Shown: positions 32,063-40,852, numbered from the stretch's first letter. The stretch is 64,000 nucleotides of DNA from Streptomyces sp. NBC_00193 (GCF_026342735.1 NZ_JAPEMM010000001.1:2666001-2730000), one strand, 5' to 3'. Numbers and translations are program-made. The notes: a model not told the origin generated them from the sequence alone.

Positions 32063-33189
32063 AGTTCGGCTCCGAAGATCAGCCCGGGTGCGAGGAGTAC
32101 GGCGAGCCCTCCGCCGGCCAGGGCCAGCAGGACCTGCCACCCGGTGCGCAGGTTCCTGATCCGGGCACGCCGGCGGGCCAGGGCGAGCACCGCGACGGAC
32201 GCCGCCCAGGCGGGAAGTGCGATGCGCAGGCTGACCTCGCCGGTGAAGAGGAGTCCGGCGCGGGCCGTGATGCATTCGGCCGCCGAGCACCCGTCGGGCG
32301 GGTCGGACGAGGCCCCCAGGACCCCGAGCCCCAGGAAGAGGAGCGGGGCCAGGGCGGCGAGTCCGGTGGTCCACACGTAGGGCGCCAGTCCGGTGCTCCG
32401 GCGGGCCCGCCGCCGGGTGATCGCGAAGGCGGCCAGGGCGGGCACCCACCCCGTCAGCACCCCGAAGAGCCCCGCGTGCGCGGCCTCCGAGAGCGCGGCC
32501 CAGCCGGCGTCAGGCCCCCAGCCGCCCCGCAGCAGTGCCAGGAGGCCGGTGGCGGCGGCGAGTCCGGCCGCGGTGTGCGCCCAGGTCCGGGCGAAGGAGG
32601 GGGCGCCGGCCCAGCCGACGAAGACGCCGGCCAGCGACACCAGGAGCACGGGCGGACCCGCGGTCACCCCCCAGGGCAGCGGAAACCCGGGCAGGCCGTC
32701 CCCCAGGGGCGCCGACCAGCTCCCCCAGTCGCCGAACAGGGCCGCCAGGACGGCGGTCACACAGGCGGCGACGGCCCCGGCGTGCTGCACCCGGTCGGTC
32801 TCGGCCCGGGCCCGCTCGGCCCGCTCGGCCTCCGCCCGGGCCCGCTCCCGCTTGTCCTCGCCCCAGTCGTCCTCGGCCCGTTCGTGCTCGGCCCCCTCCC
32901 CCTCGGCCTCGCCCCCGGTCAGGACGAGCGCCACGCCCCGGGCCCGGAACGGGGGAGGTCCGGTGACGGGGCGCGGCGCTGCCTGCGGGATCGCCGGGCC
33001 GGTGGAAGCCGGCCCGGTCGCGGCCCCGTGGGCGGCCCCGGAGGGAAGTCGGGGGACCGTCCCCTCCGAGGCGGTTCGTGGCGTCGGGCCGAGGGCGCCG
33101 GCGGCTATGGCCGCCTCCGGCTCCTCGGAACCCTTCGCAGTCGCGGGGCGCCCGGACGCGGACGCTCCTGCGGGCCGGGCCGTGGTCAT
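32059..33189 (-). CDS. Polytopic membrane protein with charged cytoplasmic N-terminus
   Basis: A 376-aa protein not assigned to a family. The first 85 residues are Ala/Pro/Gly-rich, then a Glu/Arg/Ala-rich helix (about residues 95-135, likely coiled coil), then about seven hydrophobic segments, including GVTAGPPVLLVSLAGVFVGW and GLAALAPLLFLGLGVLGASS. A short extracytoplasmic loop has two Cys (CSAAEC). ATG 33189 overlaps the MMPL stop and its own stop overlaps the propeller start, so the three genes are one coupled unit. It may be an accessory part of the exporter. Confidence 0.7.
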   Translation of the reverse strand: MTTARPAGASASGRPATAKGSEEPEAAIAAGALGPTPRTASEGTVPRLPSGAAHGAATGPASTGPAIPQAAPRPVTGPPPFRARGVALVLTGGEAEGEGAEHERAEDDWGEDKRERARAEAERAERARAETDRVQHAGAVAACVTAVLAALFGDWGSWSAPLGDGLPGFPLPWGVTAGPPVLLVSLAGVFVGWAGAPSFARTWAHTAAGLAAATGLLALLRGGWGPDAGWAALSEAAHAGLFGVLTGWVPALAAFAITRRRARRSTGLAPYVWTTGLAALAPLLFLGLGVLGASSDPPDGCSAAECITARAGLLFTGEVSLRIALPAWAASVAVLALARRRARIRNLRTGWQVLLALAGGGLAVLLAPGLIFGAEL

Positions 33190-35417
33190 CGCCCGGCCTC
33201 GGCGGCGTGGGCGGTGTCGGCGGCGCGGGCCGCACCGACCTGCGGCGCAGCGCCCGTACGCTCCTCGGCGGCGGACTCCCGGAAGCCGTAGCGGGACCAC
33301 CAGCGGGCCAGCGGCGCCGGCGCCCACCACGCCCACTTGCCCATCAGGGCCATGGTGGCGGGCACGAGCAGGCCCCGGACCACGGTCGCGTCGATGACCA
33401 CCGCGATCACCAGACCGACCCCGATCATCTTCATGAACAGGATGGACGAGGTCATGAACCCGCCGACCACGACGACGAGCAGCAGCGCCGCACTGGTGAT
33501 GATCTTCGCGGTGCGCTGGAGCCCGATGGCCATCGACTCGACCGGGTCGCCACTGGCCTCCCATTCCTCGCGGACCCGGGAGAGCAGGAAGACCTCGTAG
33601 TCCATGGCCAGACCGAAGGCGATCGCCACGACGAGCACGGGGAAGTTGGCGTCCACGGCGCCGATGGGTTCGAAGCCGAGCAGCCCGGACAGGTGCCCGT
33701 CCTGGAAGATCCACTTGATGGCGCCGAAGGTGGCCAGGAGCGACAGCAGGTTCAGGATCACGGACTTGAGCGGGAGCAGCAGCGAGCCGAAGGCCAGGAA
33801 GAGCACCAGGAAGGACACGACGGCCACGAACAGGGCCATCCACGGAAGACGTCCGCCGATCATGTCGACGATGTCCACGCGGGAGGCCGGCATTCCGGTC
33901 ACCAGCGTCTTCGCGCCCTGCGGCGCCGCGGTGTCCCGGACCCCGTGCACCAGGTCCACGGCCGCACGGGACATCGGGTCGGGCGCGTACCGCAGCGTCA
34001 CCCGCGCGTCGTTGCCCGCGAAGGCGGTGGGCGTCGCGGACGTCACGCCCGCAACCCCCTCCAGCCGGTCCGCGTACGCCTCCACGGCGCTGCGGTCGGC
34101 CGGGCCGCCGAAGCGGACGACCGAGGTCATGGTCCGGCCGGGGTTGGTGTCGAAGTCGGCGGCCAGCGTCTTGCTGACGACCTTCGCGTCCCCGTTCGAC
34201 GGCAGGACCCACTCGCCCGGCCGGGCCCAGTTGACGCCGAGCAGCGGCGCACCGAGGCCGACCAGGACGGCGACGATCGCCAGCGAGGACAGCAGCGGCT
34301 TGCGCATGACCGCGTGCGCGGTGCGGTACCAGCGGCCCTGCGTCAGCGGCTTCGCCGCGCCGCCCCGGCTGCCCCGGCCGCCCGGCAGCGGGACCCGCCA
34401 CTTGTCGATGCGGTGTCCCGTGTAGCGCAGCAGGGCCGGGAGCAGCGTCAGCGAGCCGACGACCGCGAAGGAGACCACGGCGACGGCCGCGTAGCCCATG
34501 GAGGACAGGAACCGCGAGGGAAAGAGGGCCAGGCCCGCGAAGGAGATGGCCACGGCGAGCCCGGAGAAGGCGACCGTGCGCCCGGCCGTGGCCGTCGCGC
34601 GCCGGACCGCGGTGTCCACGTCGGCGCCGGCGTGCAGTTCCTCGCGGAACCGGTTGACCAGGAAGAGGGCGTAGTCGATGGCCAGGCCGAGGCCCAGGAT
34701 CGTGATGACGTTGATGACGGTGCTGGAGATCTCGGTGAACATCGTCAGCACGCGCAGCACCACGAAGGATCCGAGTGCCACGAAGGTGCCGACGGCCAGC
34801 GGCAGCAGCGCGGCGACCGCGCTGCGGAAGATCAGCACCAGCAGGACGAGCAGGATCGGGATCGAGAGCATCTCGGCCCGGGCGATGTCCGAGCCGGTCA
34901 GGGCGTTGACCTGCTCCGTCATCGCGGCCACGCCGCCGAAGCGGGCGGTGACCCCCTCGGCCTCGAACTCCGTCTTGATCTTCGTCAGCGCCTCGACCTG
35001 GTGCTGGTCGTTGTCGTCGGCGAACTGCACGGTCGCGTACATGCGGGTGCCGTCCCGCGACACGTAGGCGTCGGCGCCCTGGGCGCCGGGGTCCCAGAAG
35101 GAGCTCAGGCGGGTGATGCCCTCGCGGGGGACGCCGTCGAGCGCCGACCGGACGGCGCTGCCGAACTCGGCGGCGCCCTGGCCGGCGGTCTTGGACTCGT
35201 AGAGGACGATCACGTCGTTGGACTCGCGCCCCAGCGGGCCTTCGAGAACCTTGTCGGCCTCGACCGACTCACTGGCCGGGTCGTCGAATCCGGCACCGCC
35301 GGTGAACGAGCCGAAGACGCCGGTGCCCCACACGCCGGCGAACAGCGTGAAGACGACCGCCGCGATCACGACCCATTTGCGACGCCGCGCGGTGAATGCT
35401 CCGATGGCGGCAAACAA
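33186..35417 (-). CDS. MMPL-family transporter (RND-like exporter)
   Basis: A 743-aa protein with two repeats of one helix, a large external loop and about five helices, the MmpL/SecD-like layout. Key stretches are TILGLGLAIDYALFLVNRFR in the first half and VVAIAFGLAMDYEVFLLSRV in the second half, each with the proton-relay Asp-Tyr pair of MMPL proteins. It is expected to export a lipid-like or polyketide product using proton motive force. TTG 35417 is the start, with GGGAGAG upstream. It is the first gene of a three-gene operon with the membrane protein and the Tat propeller protein. Confidence 0.9.
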   Translation of the reverse strand: MFAAIGAFTARRRKWVVIAAVVFTLFAGVWGTGVFGSFTGGAGFDDPASESVEADKVLEGPLGRESNDVIVLYESKTAGQGAAEFGSAVRSALDGVPREGITRLSSFWDPGAQGADAYVSRDGTRMYATVQFADDNDQHQVEALTKIKTEFEAEGVTARFGGVAAMTEQVNALTGSDIARAEMLSIPILLVLLVLIFRSAVAALLPLAVGTFVALGSFVVLRVLTMFTEISSTVINVITILGLGLAIDYALFLVNRFREELHAGADVDTAVRRATATAGRTVAFSGLAVAISFAGLALFPSRFLSSMGYAAVAVVSFAVVGSLTLLPALLRYTGHRIDKWRVPLPGGRGSRGGAAKPLTQGRWYRTAHAVMRKPLLSSLAIVAVLVGLGAPLLGVNWARPGEWVLPSNGDAKVVSKTLAADFDTNPGRTMTSVVRFGGPADRSAVEAYADRLEGVAGVTSATPTAFAGNDARVTLRYAPDPMSRAAVDLVHGVRDTAAPQGAKTLVTGMPASRVDIVDMIGGRLPWMALFVAVVSFLVLFLAFGSLLLPLKSVILNLLSLLATFGAIKWIFQDGHLSGLLGFEPIGAVDANFPVLVVAIAFGLAMDYEVFLLSRVREEWEASGDPVESMAIGLQRTAKIITSAALLLVVVVGGFMTSSILFMKMIGVGLVIAVVIDATVVRGLLVPATMALMGKWAWWAPAPLARWWSRYGFRESAAEERTGAAPQVGAARAADTAHAAEAGR

Positions 35418-35540
35418 TTTTCTCTCCCTGGCTGGTATCGCTTTTGCTGAGGCTTGCTTGATACGTCCGACCCCGCGCAGGTTCGGTTCACGACTCTTTC
35501 AGAGCCGGTAATTACGCGGAATGCACATTCGGATTGTTCG

Positions 35541-36218
35541 CTATACCTCTTTCGACACATTCCCGGCCGCGCTCGGCACGGGAAGGGCGAGCCCGGCGGT
35601 GTGCCGAACTGCGCTCCGGCCGGTGCGCCGCTGCGCGAGCGAGGCGGCGACTCCCACCACCAGCGACAGCCCGAGACCGAGGGCGACCGAGTGGACCGGG
35701 TCGTCGCTGATCGCGCCGCCGAAATAGCCCACCCCCACGGAGTACGCGGTCCATATGAGCTCCGCGAGCGCGGCCCCGGAGGCGAACCTGCCGAGGGGGT
35801 ACCCGGCGGCGCCCGCCGAGAGCCCGCCCAGCAACCGCCCGCTCGGCAGGAAGCGCACCCCGACGACGAACGGGATGCCACGCCGGCGCACCTGCCCGGA
35901 CATCCACTCGAAGAGCTCGCCGCGCCGCCCGCGCGTCACGGCGCCCAGCCGGGCCCGGTCCCCGAGGAACCGGCCGCAGCGGTGTATCAGCAGGTCGCCG
36001 AGGAGCGCGCTGCCGGCCACCGAGAGCACCACGAGGACGATCGACATCTCCCCGCGCGCCGCGAGCACACCGCTGGTGACCAGCAGGACGTTGTTCGGCA
36101 GCAGCGGCGGCAGGGTCGTGAGCGCCAGGATCGCGTACGCCCAGCAGGCGGCGCCCGACAGGTTCCCCGCCAAGCCGGAGGTGACGTCGAGCCAGGTCAC
36201 GATCGCGTTGATGTCCAC
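35541..36218 (-). CDS. DedA/VTT-family membrane protein
   Basis: A 225-aa polytopic protein of the DedA (SNARE-associated/VTT) family. Typical features are LPPLLPNNVLLVTSGVLAAR, the amphipathic loop GSALLGDLLIHRCGRFLGDR and VVGVRFLPSGRLLGGLSAGA (the F/G-x-R-F-x-P motif). DedA proteins act as lipid flippases or scramblases; the role in this cluster is unknown. The start ATG 36218 is divergent from the methyltransferase gene, with a 216-base region holding possible regulatory dyads. Confidence 0.86.
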   Translation of the reverse strand: MDINAIVTWLDVTSGLAGNLSGAACWAYAILALTTLPPLLPNNVLLVTSGVLAARGEMSIVLVVLSVAGSALLGDLLIHRCGRFLGDRARLGAVTRGRRGELFEWMSGQVRRRGIPFVVGVRFLPSGRLLGGLSAGAAGYPLGRFASGAALAELIWTAYSVGVGYFGGAISDDPVHSVALGLGLSLVVGVAASLAQRRTGRSAVRHTAGLALPVPSAAGNVSKEV

Positions 36219-36380
36219 GGCCTTCCCTCCATCCGTTCGACCCCGGCCTCGAAGGCTCCGGGGCGGCCGGCACTACCACTTTCGAGGCATGTGCCGGGTC
36301 ATTGGTGAGTGATGACCCCAGGTCGGCGGGTCATTAGCGTCGGTTCGGCAGCGGACGAACGCGCCTCCACAAGAACTGTA

Positions 36381-36417
36381 ACCTAAGGTATCGATAGATT
36401 CACTATCACCTATCACC
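36381..36417. promoter_or_regulatory. Candidate regulator sites upstream of the methyltransferase gene
   Basis: ACCTAAGGT (36381-36389) matches the motifs at 25493 and 26206. Next to it lies GATAG-N5-CTATC (36393-36407), followed by a second CTATCACC copy. The sites are 18-54 bases before the methyltransferase start, in the divergent DedA/methyltransferase gap. Confidence 0.4.
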
Positions 36418-36434
36418 AGCCTAGGCGGGCGCAC

Positions 36435-37079
36435 ATGACCGACGTGATGCTGTTCCTCAGGGAGTTCGCCCGGACGCGGCGGGACACGGGAGCCATCGCT
36501 CCCAGCAGTCCCTTACTGGCCCGGGCCCTCACCCGCTACGTGATCCCCAGTCCTGGCAGGCCGCGCGCCGTGCTCGAAGTCGGCCCCGGCACGGGCGCCG
36601 TGACCCGGTACATCCAGCCGGCGCTGGGACCCCTCGACACCCTCGAACTGATCGAGCCCAACCCGCGGTTCACCGACCTGCTGCGGCACACCTACCGGGA
36701 CGACCCGCGCATAGGCCTGCTGCCGGGCCTGGTCCAGGACCACGAACTCGGCTCGTACGACACGATCGTGTGCGGCCTGCCCTTCGCGAACTTCGAGGCC
36801 CCGGTCGTGGAGGACATCCTCGGGCAGCTGCTGGCCTCGCTGAACCCGGGCGGCACGCTGTCCTTCTTCGCGTACGCCGGAGTGCCGCCCCTGCGCCGGG
36901 CCCTCACCTCGGGCGAGACGCGCGAACGCACGCTGGGAACCCAGGCGGTACTGGAACGCACGCTGCGGCGCCACCGGTTCCGCACCGAGACCGTGCTGTG
37001 GAACGTACCGCCCGCCCACGTGCACCACCTGGCCCTGGTGGCACCGGCTCCCGCAGCCGCGCTCGCCTACAGCGCCTGA
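36435..37079 (+). CDS. Class I SAM-dependent methyltransferase (phospholipid N-methyltransferase-like)
   Basis: A 214-aa protein. The SAM-binding motif I is LEVGPGTGAVT (about residues 47-57). The N-terminal FLREFARTRRDTGAIAPSSP resembles PmtA-type phosphatidylethanolamine methyltransferases, where F-x3-P-x2-GAI-x-PSS precedes motif I. Whether it methylates a lipid headgroup or a cluster intermediate cannot be told. Leu27 is a TTA codon (36513-36515). It is convergent with MerR gene 2, overlapping by 13 bases. Confidence 0.8.
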   Translation: MTDVMLFLREFARTRRDTGAIAPSSPLLARALTRYVIPSPGRPRAVLEVGPGTGAVTRYIQPALGPLDTLELIEPNPRFTDLLRHTYRDDPRIGLLPGLVQDHELGSYDTIVCGLPFANFEAPVVEDILGQLLASLNPGGTLSFFAYAGVPPLRRALTSGETRERTLGTQAVLERTLRRHRFRTETVLWNVPPAHVHHLALVAPAPAAALAYSA

Positions 37080-37714
37080 TCCTCCACCGGGGCGGACACA
37101 CGTCCGGACGCGTCCTCCTGAGCGATGCGGCGCAGGGCCGACATGGCCGCGTCGCCGAGGAGGGTGCCGAGGACGACGCCCTCCACCTTGCCGTCCACGC
37201 TGGGCACCCGGGCGAGGGCGGCCAGCTCGGCGCCGGCCAGGCGTCCGGCCACGGCCGCGTACTCGTCGAGCAGGGACAGCAGGTCGCCCCTGCCCAGGTC
37301 GCTGTAGGTCACGACGATCTGGACCAGCGCCTTCCAGCCGGGGTTCTCGGGCTTGGCCGCCCACCCCTGGCGCCGCACCAGCTCCTCGACGGCGCGTTCG
37401 GCACCCGCCCAGTCGCCCTCCGGATTCGGGTCGGCCACGGCGCGGGTGACCGCGGACTGGGCGACGCCGAGCATGCCGTGGACCGTGCGGTCGGGCGAGT
37501 CGACCTCGGCGAGCACCTCGCGGACGGCGGCGATCGACAGGCCGCCGACCTCCAGCATCGCCCGGATCAGCCTGAGCCGGTGCGCGTGCGCGTCGGAGTA
37601 GCTCACCTGGTTGGGGCTCGTCCGCTCGCCGGACGGCAACAGCCCTTCACGGGCGTAGTACTTGACCGTCGCTACCGAAACTCCGGTACTCCGCGCCAGC
37701 TCTCCGATACGCAT
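37067..37714 (-). CDS. MerR-family transcriptional regulator 2
   Basis: A 215-aa protein with a canonical MerR winged helix: MRIGELARSTGVSVATVKYY then AREGLLP, and IRAMLEVGGLSIAAVREVL. The C-terminal domain of about 140 residues is shared with MerR protein 1 of this window, and is therefore probably a common ligand-sensing or dimer domain. The start is ATG 37714. It is divergent from the AfsA-like gene across a 208-base gap, and is a likely local regulator of that operon. Confidence 0.9.
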   Translation of the reverse strand: MRIGELARSTGVSVATVKYYAREGLLPSGERTSPNQVSYSDAHAHRLRLIRAMLEVGGLSIAAVREVLAEVDSPDRTVHGMLGVAQSAVTRAVADPNPEGDWAGAERAVEELVRRQGWAAKPENPGWKALVQIVVTYSDLGRGDLLSLLDEYAAVAGRLAGAELAALARVPSVDGKVEGVVLGTLLGDAAMSALRRIAQEDASGRVSAPVEDQAL

Positions 37715-37922
37715 TCGACCAGGATACTGCGTTTCCCCTCCGCGTTTACCCCCCGGCCACAACAACCCGGCCGGAGACCGCCACGTACACGAATTGCCCA
37801 GCTTTTATCGGTCTTGAATTTGCGCACGATCGCGCTTCCATGCCGGACTGCCAGGCTCAATCCGTACCCAAAATCCCCTCTTGGCAGCCGGCAGCCAAAG
37901 AACCGAGCCGAAGGAATCAGGT

Positions 37923-38912
37923 ATGACCACAGAAGTGGTTCCGGAGCTTCCCTCGGAGCCCGGCGATCTCACCTACGGGCGCACCGTGGACCGCTCCCTG
38001 GTCCACCGGGCCGCCGTCTCCGAGGTCTTCGTGACCGACATCAGGCCCCTGACCGCCATGCGCGTCCGCACCGCGGTCCAACTGCCCCTGACCCACGGCT
38101 ACTACAGCGACCACGTGCAGCAGCCGGCCCTCTACGACGCCCTGCTGCTCCTGGAGTCGGGCCGGCAGGCCGCGATCGCCGGATCGCACGCCCACATGGG
38201 CCTGTCCCAGGGCACCACGATGATCGTCGACAGCTTCCGCATGGACCTGTACGGCCTCGCGGCGCTGAAGATCGGCTCGAAGCCGGGACGGCTGCACATC
38301 GACACCGAGTACTCCGGCAAGGCGAACCGGCGCGGCCGGGTCCGCAAGGGCATGGTCGCCCAGCGGTACTTCATGGACGGCGTCGAGGTCGGCGACCACG
38401 AGATGGACGTGCTCTTCCTCAACCCGCACGAGAACGAGGTGCTGCGGCACGCCCAGCGCGGCACCCCGGCGCCCCTGACCTCGGACTACGGCCGCCACGC
38501 ACCCGGTGACGACGGCAGCGGACAGCTCCGGCCCGAGCAGGTCGGCCGCGGCAACCCCCTCAACGTCGTGCTGTCCCGCGCCGAGCGGGCGCCGGAGGCG
38601 GTCACGGCCCGGGTGACGCCCCGCTACGACAACCGCGCGCTCTTCGACCACGTCTACGACCACCTCCCGGCCATGACCCTCGTCGAGGCCGCCCGCCAGC
38701 TCGCCCTGCTCGCCACCGGCGAACCCCTGGCCACGTACGCCGTCGGCTTCGAGGCCCGCTTCGACCGGTTCGCCGAACTGGACGACACCGTCCTGGCCGA
38801 AGCGGCCCGCCCCGACGGGAATGCACCCGGCACGGTTCCGGTGCGCTTCCTCCAGGCCGGCGCGCAGATCGCCCACGTCACCGTCACCACCGCATCCGGG
38901 AGCCAACTGTGA
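37923..38912 (+). CDS. AfsA-like protein (A-factor biosynthesis hotdog repeats)
   Basis: A 329-aa protein with two AfsA-type hotdog domains (about residues 25-155 and 210-325). Family landmarks are VDRSLVHRAAVSEVFVTDIR, the repeat-end GSHAHMGLSQGTTMIV, and a second half starting VTPRYDNRALFDHVYDHLPA followed by MTLVEAARQLAL. AfsA condenses a beta-ketoacyl-ACP with dihydroxyacetone phosphate to start gamma-butyrolactone synthesis. Here it heads an operon with a HAD phosphatase and a ketoreductase instead of a receptor gene, so it may build a butenolide end group on the cluster product or a signalling lactone. The start ATG has GAAGGA upstream. It overlaps the HAD gene (GTGA). Confidence 0.87.
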   Translation: MTTEVVPELPSEPGDLTYGRTVDRSLVHRAAVSEVFVTDIRPLTAMRVRTAVQLPLTHGYYSDHVQQPALYDALLLLESGRQAAIAGSHAHMGLSQGTTMIVDSFRMDLYGLAALKIGSKPGRLHIDTEYSGKANRRGRVRKGMVAQRYFMDGVEVGDHEMDVLFLNPHENEVLRHAQRGTPAPLTSDYGRHAPGDDGSGQLRPEQVGRGNPLNVVLSRAERAPEAVTARVTPRYDNRALFDHVYDHLPAMTLVEAARQLALLATGEPLATYAVGFEARFDRFAELDDTVLAEAARPDGNAPGTVPVRFLQAGAQIAHVTVTTASGSQL

Positions 38913-39562
38913 GTACGCGGCGCCTTGCCGTCTGGACCGACTTCGGCGGTGTCCTGACACCGCCGATCTCCCACACGATGGCCGCCTTCTGCGCGGCACA
39001 GAACCTCGACCAGCAGGTGCTCGGTCAGGCCCTCGCCAAGGTCACCGCCCGCTACGGCACGGCCGACCCGATGGAGCCCATCGACACCCCCCTCATCACC
39101 GAAGAGGCGTGGCTCGACGAGATCTCCGCCGTACTGGAGGCCGATCACGGGATCACCGGGCGCAAGCTGACGACCCTCGCCGACACCTGGTTCGACGGCC
39201 GTGAGACCAACCACGCCTGGGTGGCCGAGCTGCGCAAGGCGCGCGAGGGCGGCGCCTTCGTCGGGATGATCTCGAACATGGTCCCGACCTGGGACGCCCA
39301 CTGGCGCCGCATGGTCGACGTGGACGAGCTCTTCGAGGACGTCCTCCTCTCCTTCGAGGTCGGCCACCGCAAGCCCTCGCCCGCCATGTTCGCGCTCGCC
39401 GCGGAACGCGCCGGGGTCCCCGCCGCCGACTGCGTCCTGATCGACGATCTCGCGCACAACGTCGCGGGCGCCGAGGCCGCCGGCTGGACGGCGATCCACT
39501 TCACCGACACGAGCACGGCGGCGGAGCGGCTGAGCTCCCTGTTGTCGTCCGACCCCCGATAA
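38909..39562 (+). CDS. HAD-superfamily hydrolase
   Basis: A 217-aa HAD protein: motif I WTDFGGVLT (Asp11, with Gly at the second-Asp position), motif II around MISNM, motif III Lys in VGHRKPSPAMF and motif IV VLIDDLAHNVAGA. The replaced second Asp is seen in some HADs with altered phosphatase activity, such as the epoxide-hydrolase N-domain branch. GTG 38909 overlaps the AfsA-like stop, implying coupled production. A role in removing the phosphate left after an AfsA-type condensation is attractive but inferred. Confidence 0.87.
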   Translation: MSTRRLAVWTDFGGVLTPPISHTMAAFCAAQNLDQQVLGQALAKVTARYGTADPMEPIDTPLITEEAWLDEISAVLEADHGITGRKLTTLADTWFDGRETNHAWVAELRKAREGGAFVGMISNMVPTWDAHWRRMVDVDELFEDVLLSFEVGHRKPSPAMFALAAERAGVPAADCVLIDDLAHNVAGAEAAGWTAIHFTDTSTAAERLSSLLSSDPR

Positions 39563-39575
39563 GGAGCCCCATACC

Positions 39576-40280
39576 GTGAGCCGTCACGTGCTCGTCACCG
39601 GCGGGAACAGAGGCATCGGCCTCTCCACCGCCCTCGCCTTCGCCGAACAGGGCGACAAGGTCACCGTCACCTACCGCACCGGCGAGCCGCCCGAAGGGCT
39701 CTTCGGCGTGCGCTGCGACGTGACGGACCCCGAGTCCGTGCGCCGCGCCGTGGAGGAGGCCCGCATCCAGCACGGGCCGATCCAGGTACTGGTCTCCAAC
39801 GCCGGCATCACCCGCGACGAGCTGTTCGTCGGCATGCACGCCGAGGACTTCCGCGCCGTCATCGAGACCAACCTGCTCGCGGCGGTGGCCGTCACCAAGG
39901 AGGTCCTGCCGGACATGCTCAAGGCCCGCTGGGGCCGGATCGTCCTCGTCGCCTCGGTGAGCGCCCTGGCCGGCGCCCCGGGCCAGACCAACTACGCCGC
40001 CTCCAAGGCCGGCCTGATCGGGTTCGGGCGCTCGCTCGCCCTGGAGGTCGGGCGCCGCAAGGTCACCGTCAACGTGGTGACTCCGGGGCTGATCGAGACC
40101 GACATGGTCAAGGACGTCTCCGGCCCGCGCCGCGAGCACCTGCTCAGCCAGACCTCCCTCTTCCGCGCGGGCGAACCCGAAGAGGTGGCCGGAGTCGTGA
40201 AGTTCCTGGCGAGCGACGACGCCTCGTACGTCACCTCGGCCGTCATCCCCGTCACCGGCGGCCTCGGCGTCGGCCACTGA
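39576..40280 (+). CDS. FabG-type 3-ketoacyl-ACP reductase (SDR)
   Basis: A 234-aa short-chain dehydrogenase with TGGNRGIG (residues 8-15), SNAGITRDEL (74-83) and the catalytic Tyr140/Lys144 (NYAASKAG). It is closest in look to MabA/FabG reductases of fatty-acid and type II polyketide systems (DMVKDVSGPRR C-terminal loop, PVTGGLGVGH end). It probably performs NADPH ketoreduction of ACP-bound chains. GTG 39576 has AAGGAG upstream. It is the third gene of the AfsA operon. Confidence 0.92.
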   Translation: MSRHVLVTGGNRGIGLSTALAFAEQGDKVTVTYRTGEPPEGLFGVRCDVTDPESVRRAVEEARIQHGPIQVLVSNAGITRDELFVGMHAEDFRAVIETNLLAAVAVTKEVLPDMLKARWGRIVLVASVSALAGAPGQTNYAASKAGLIGFGRSLALEVGRRKVTVNVVTPGLIETDMVKDVSGPRREHLLSQTSLFRAGEPEEVAGVVKFLASDDASYVTSAVIPVTGGLGVGH

Positions 40281-40282
40281 CC

Positions 40283-40375
40283 CTCCCCACCCGCCACTCC
40301 TCCCCCCACGCACCCCTCCCCCACGCGCCACGCATCCCTCCCCCCACGCGCCCCATCCACCCGTCACATCCATCC
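40283..40375. repeat. C-rich imperfect tandem repeats
   Basis: Three or four imperfect copies of a CCTCCCCCCACGC-like unit fill the gap after the ketoreductase stop. No gene is present. It may be a simple repeat expansion. Confidence 0.6.
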
Positions 40376-40391
40376 GCAGGAAAGGAAACCC

Positions 40392-40835
40392 ATGGCGAAC
40401 GACAAGGTCCTCGAGATCGCCCACCAGATGGGCCGGATCTTCAACGATCTGGACGCGGAGGCAGCCCACTCCCTGGTCGCCCCCGACTTCGTCGACTACG
40501 AGGCCCCGCCCGGTACCCCCGGTGGCCCCGACGGCTACCTCGGCACCGCCCGCTGGATGAACTCCGTGTTCTCCGAGGCCGGCTGGGACCACCTCGACTC
40601 CTTCGCCGACGGCGACCGGGCCGTGATCCGGGTGCGGTTCACCGGAATCCACACCGGCAACTTCCTCGGCTTCGAGGGCACCGGCAACAAGGTCGACGTC
40701 GAGCACATCCACATCTACCGCGTCGGTGACGACGGCCTCGTCCACGAGCACTGGGCCTGCCGCCAGGACCTGTTCCTGCTGGCCCAGATCGGCGCGGTCG
40801 AACTCAAGCTGCCGCCCACGGGCACGCAGGCGTAA
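40392..40835 (+). CDS. SnoaL-like/ester cyclase-family protein
   Basis: A 147-aa cytoplasmic protein of the SnoaL-like NTF2 fold. The pattern HQMGRIFNDLDAEAAHSLVA, then DYEAPPGTPGGPDG and FTGIHTGNFLGFEGTGNKVD, matches the ester cyclase or polyketide-cyclase-like family. It could assist ring closure or dehydration of a polyketide intermediate, but many family members have other roles. ATG 40392 is preceded by AGGAAAGGA. A hairpin follows at 40853-40895. Confidence 0.8.
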   Translation: MANDKVLEIAHQMGRIFNDLDAEAAHSLVAPDFVDYEAPPGTPGGPDGYLGTARWMNSVFSEAGWDHLDSFADGDRAVIRVRFTGIHTGNFLGFEGTGNKVDVEHIHIYRVGDDGLVHEHWACRQDLFLLAQIGAVELKLPPTGTQA

Positions 40836-40852
40836 CCGCTTCCCCGCCCCAC

